A DNA stretch of 5,931 nucleotides from Sedimentisphaerales bacterium (lineage in GTDB: Bacteria > Planctomycetota > Phycisphaerae > Sedimentisphaerales > Anaerobacaceae), in assembly GCA_030630905.1 (NCBI GenBank), contig DAOVMB010000183.1, forward strand, positions 1-5,931, written 5' to 3'. The position numbers and the translations under genes were made by a program. This document shows, in pieces, positions 4,180-5,931 of the stretch (position 1 is its first letter; each line of letters begins with the position of its first letter). The notes under the pieces were generated by a model. The model saw only the letters and a list, made by a program, of their open reading frames with translations. It was not told the origin of the DNA and made no database searches.

Positions 4180-5931
4180 ATGCAGAGTAAAGTCAATTAT
4201 CGCCATTCGAAAACCTCGTCGCTGCAGAGTTTGATCTTCGGCGTCTTTCTCGTTCTTGCCTCAATTAACAGTACGGGCGGTTCGCGAACCGCCCCTACGG
4301 CAGGGCATGTGCTCGAATCCCCGGATGGGAACGTCATCGTCGAATTCGACCTCAAGGATATTGGAGACCGGCAGAGTTGCCCGACTTACACCGTCACGTA
4401 TAATGATCAACTCGTTATCGCTGATTCACGCCTGGGACTCGCAATCAAAGACGCTGCCCCGCTGGAAGCCGGTTTTGAAATCGTAGATGTCTCTCGGACC
4501 AGTCATGACAGCACGTATTCGCCCGTTTACGCGGAGCGAAAGACAATCCGGGACAATTACAACCAGCTCGTTGCCGAGCTCAGAGAAAGCCGCCCGCCCC
4601 ATCGCCGGTTGCAACTGACCTTTCGCGCTTACAACGAAGGAGCGGCATTCTGTTATACGTTGCCTCAGCAGGATGCGTTGAAAAATCTCGTTATATCGGT
4701 GGAGAAGACACAGTTTAGTTTCACGAGCGACCACACAGCTTACGCCGTCTATTCCGCCCAGGGCGAGTACAGCAAGGTGCCACTCAGCAAGATTAAAAAC
4801 AACTGTGAAAGGCCGTTGACTGTCCAAATCGACGAAAGGCTTTTCGCATCGGTGGCCGAGGCCCGGCTGGTGGATTATGCGAGAATGCGGCTCTCGCCGG
4901 ACAAGAGTCAGCCACTAACGCTGGTCAGTTCGCTGCACGGCGAAGTCGATGCCGCGACGCCGATTACGACGCCATGGCGAGTTATTCTGCTCGGCCGGAC
5001 TCCCGGAGAGCTGCTCGAACGCAATTACCTGCTGCTGAACCTGAACGAGCCGTGTGCGATCGACGACACTTCCTGGATCAAACCCGGCAAAGTTATACGC
5101 GAGGTAACTTTAACCACCACCGGCGGAAAAGCATGCGTTGATTTCGCCGTCGAGCACAACCTTCAGTACGTCGAATTCGACGCCGGCTGGTACGGCCACG
5201 AGTACAGCGACGATTCCGACGCCACGACAATCTCAGTTGATCCCAAACGCTCAAAAGGCCCGCTGGACCTGCACTATATCATCGACTATGCAAATCAACG
5301 CGGCATCGGAATCATCCTCTATGTCAACCGCAAGGCGCTGGAAAGGCAACTCGATGAGATTCTGCCGCTCTACGAGAAGTGGGGCATCAAGGGCGTAAAG
5401 TACGGATTCGTGCAGGTCGGCTCACAGCGCTGGACGGCATGGCTTCACGAAGCAGTTCGCAAAGCAGCCGAGCATCATCTTATGGTCGATGTCCACGATG
5501 AGTACCGCCCGACCGGATACAGCCGAACGTATCCGAATCTCATGACGCAGGAGGGCATCGCGGGCGATGAGACCAAACCTTCGAACAGTTTAACTTTGAC
5601 CATTTTATTCACTCGCATGCTGGCCGGTGCGGCGGACAACACGATTTGCTATTATGACGGACGGGTCGATGAAAATGCAAGCCACGCATATCAATTGGCC
5701 AAGAGTGTGTGTTTTTACAGCCCCTGGCAATTTCTTTACTGGTACGACCGGCCAGGCAGCTCCCCTCGGAGGGCCGGCGGCGCCGGAGGCGGTAATAACG
5801 TCATCGGCGATGAGCCGGAGCTGGAGTTCTTCAATCATGTCCCACCGGCCTGGGATGATACAAAAGTCCTCTACGGCCAAATCGGAGAATACGCCGTCCT
5901 GGCCCGCCGCTCAGGTGAGAACTGGTTCATC
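4180..5931 (+). CDS. Secreted glycoside hydrolase family 97 enzyme (C-terminus cut off)
   Basis: The frame is open from the ATG to the window edge: 584 codons, lacking roughly the last 80-100 of a usual GH97. GH97 enzymes are alpha-glucosidases or alpha-galactosidases. Residues 1-28 are an export signal with a hydrophobic core (LIFGVFLVLA). The N-terminal beta-sandwich covers about 43-300 (ESPDGNVIVEFDL, then SRLGL), and the catalytic barrel starts near 300. Barrel motifs include EFDAGWYG (332-339), YVNRKALERQLD, WGIKGVKYGFVQVGSQ, VHDEYRPTG (438-446), SRTYPNLMTQEG (448-459) and YSPWQFLYWYDRP. The C-terminal domain begins near GEYAVLARRSGENWFI. Gly409 stands where retaining members have the nucleophile Asp; E458 and E464 probably match a calcium ligand and the general acid of SusB. 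GGAG lies 6 nt before the ATG and the CPBP gene ends 43 bp upstream. A palindromic repeat follows the signal peptide. The exact substrate is uncertain. Confidence 0.95.
   Translation, partial: MQSKVNYRHSKTSSLQSLIFGVFLVLASINSTGGSRTAPTAGHVLESPDGNVIVEFDLKDIGDRQSCPTYTVTYNDQLVIADSRLGLAIKDAAPLEAGFEIVDVSRTSHDSTYSPVYAERKTIRDNYNQLVAELRESRPPHRRLQLTFRAYNEGAAFCYTLPQQDALKNLVISVEKTQFSFTSDHTAYAVYSAQGEYSKVPLSKIKNNCERPLTVQIDERLFASVAEARLVDYARMRLSPDKSQPLTLVSSLHGEVDAATPITTPWRVILLGRTPGELLERNYLLLNLNEPCAIDDTSWIKPGKVIREVTLTTTGGKACVDFAVEHNLQYVEFDAGWYGHEYSDDSDATTISVDPKRSKGPLDLHYIIDYANQRGIGIILYVNRKALERQLDEILPLYEKWGIKGVKYGFVQVGSQRWTAWLHEAVRKAAEHHLMVDVHDEYRPTGYSRTYPNLMTQEGIAGDETKPSNSLTLTILFTRMLAGAADNTICYYDGRVDENASHAYQLAKSVCFYSPWQFLYWYDRPGSSPRRAGGAGGGNNVIGDEPELEFFNHVPPAWDDTKVLYGQIGEYAVLARRSGENWFI
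4271..4298. repeat. Dispersed-type palindromic repeat inside the GH97 gene
   Basis: Bases 4275-4294 form a perfect 20-bp palindrome with half-site GGGCGGTTCG. Adding GTA and TAC flanks gives 28 bp with a single mismatch pair (C4274 against C4295). The sequence resembles the GTAGGGGCGG...CCGCCCCTAC elements I recognise as scattered through many environmental bacterial genomes; that recollection cannot be checked here. It is read as TGGSRTAPT, immediately after the signal peptide core and before the mature domain, where extra residues would be tolerated. Confidence 0.75.
5763..5786. repeat. Two adjacent GC-rich mini-palindromes in the GH97 gene
   Basis: CCCTCGGAGGG (5763-5773) has 5-bp arms around a single base. 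It is followed directly by CCGGCGGCGCCGG (5774-5786) with 6-bp arms around a single base. Together they encode most of the Gly/Arg-rich segment PRRAGGAGGG, between the conserved WYDRP and PELEFF motifs. The short dyads could arise by chance in GC-rich sequence, so the call is weak. Confidence 0.35.

Noticed and set aside
4426..4827. 133-codon minus-strand open frame within the GH97 gene
   Set aside because: It is antisense to the well-conserved GH97 N-terminal domain, and its own product is not recognisable.
4180..5931. Possible frameshift in the GH97 gene caused by the embedded palindrome
   Set aside because: Codon-by-codon reading from 4180 to 5931 stays in one open frame with GH97 motifs throughout.

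Overview
The window looks like a piece of a planctomycete-type bacterial chromosome, probably Phycisphaerae or a relative. This is inferred from gene content and style, not from any marker. It carries a Tat-exported Gfo/Idh/MocA-type dehydrogenase start, a secreted sugar-isomerase-like TIM barrel, a GH97 glycosidase, a small FHA protein and murA, all with AT-rich intergenic spacers.

Layout. On the left (1-1203, minus strand) a putative two-gene unit encodes an exported xylose-isomerase-like TIM-barrel protein followed by the first 43 codons of a Tat-signal oxidoreductase; both fit carbohydrate catabolism outside the cytoplasm. A 258-bp divergent spacer holds a good sigma70-like promoter for an FHA-domain protein (1462-1833, plus). 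That gene converges on murA (1892-3160, minus), which makes the first committed peptidoglycan precursor. A 76-bp divergent spacer separates murA from a CPBP-family membrane protease (3237-4136, plus). The protease is followed 43 bp later, probably in the same transcript, by a secreted GH97 glycoside hydrolase (4180 to the window end, cut off at its C-terminal domain).

The genes are individually ordinary. The notable layer is repetitive DNA cutting across them. Two clear arrays of degenerate heptanucleotides occur: one in the FHA/murA spacer, supplying the murA stop codon, and one read in frame inside the CPBP protease gene. In both, the unit switches strand within the array, giving fold-back structures. 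A third, weaker 7-nt phased stretch lies in the murA/CPBP spacer and overlaps the apparent murA promoter and the CPBP start codon. Separately, a 20-bp perfect palindrome (28 bp with one mismatch) of a dispersed-repeat type is read in frame just after the GH97 signal peptide. Together these suggest a genome in which small palindromic or heptameric elements insert into spacers and into tolerant loops of proteins, somewhat like the Rickettsia palindromic elements.

I saw no tRNA, rRNA, CRISPR array, transposase or recognisable defence system. The genes themselves do not form a new system; the repeat elements are the best candidate for something undescribed.
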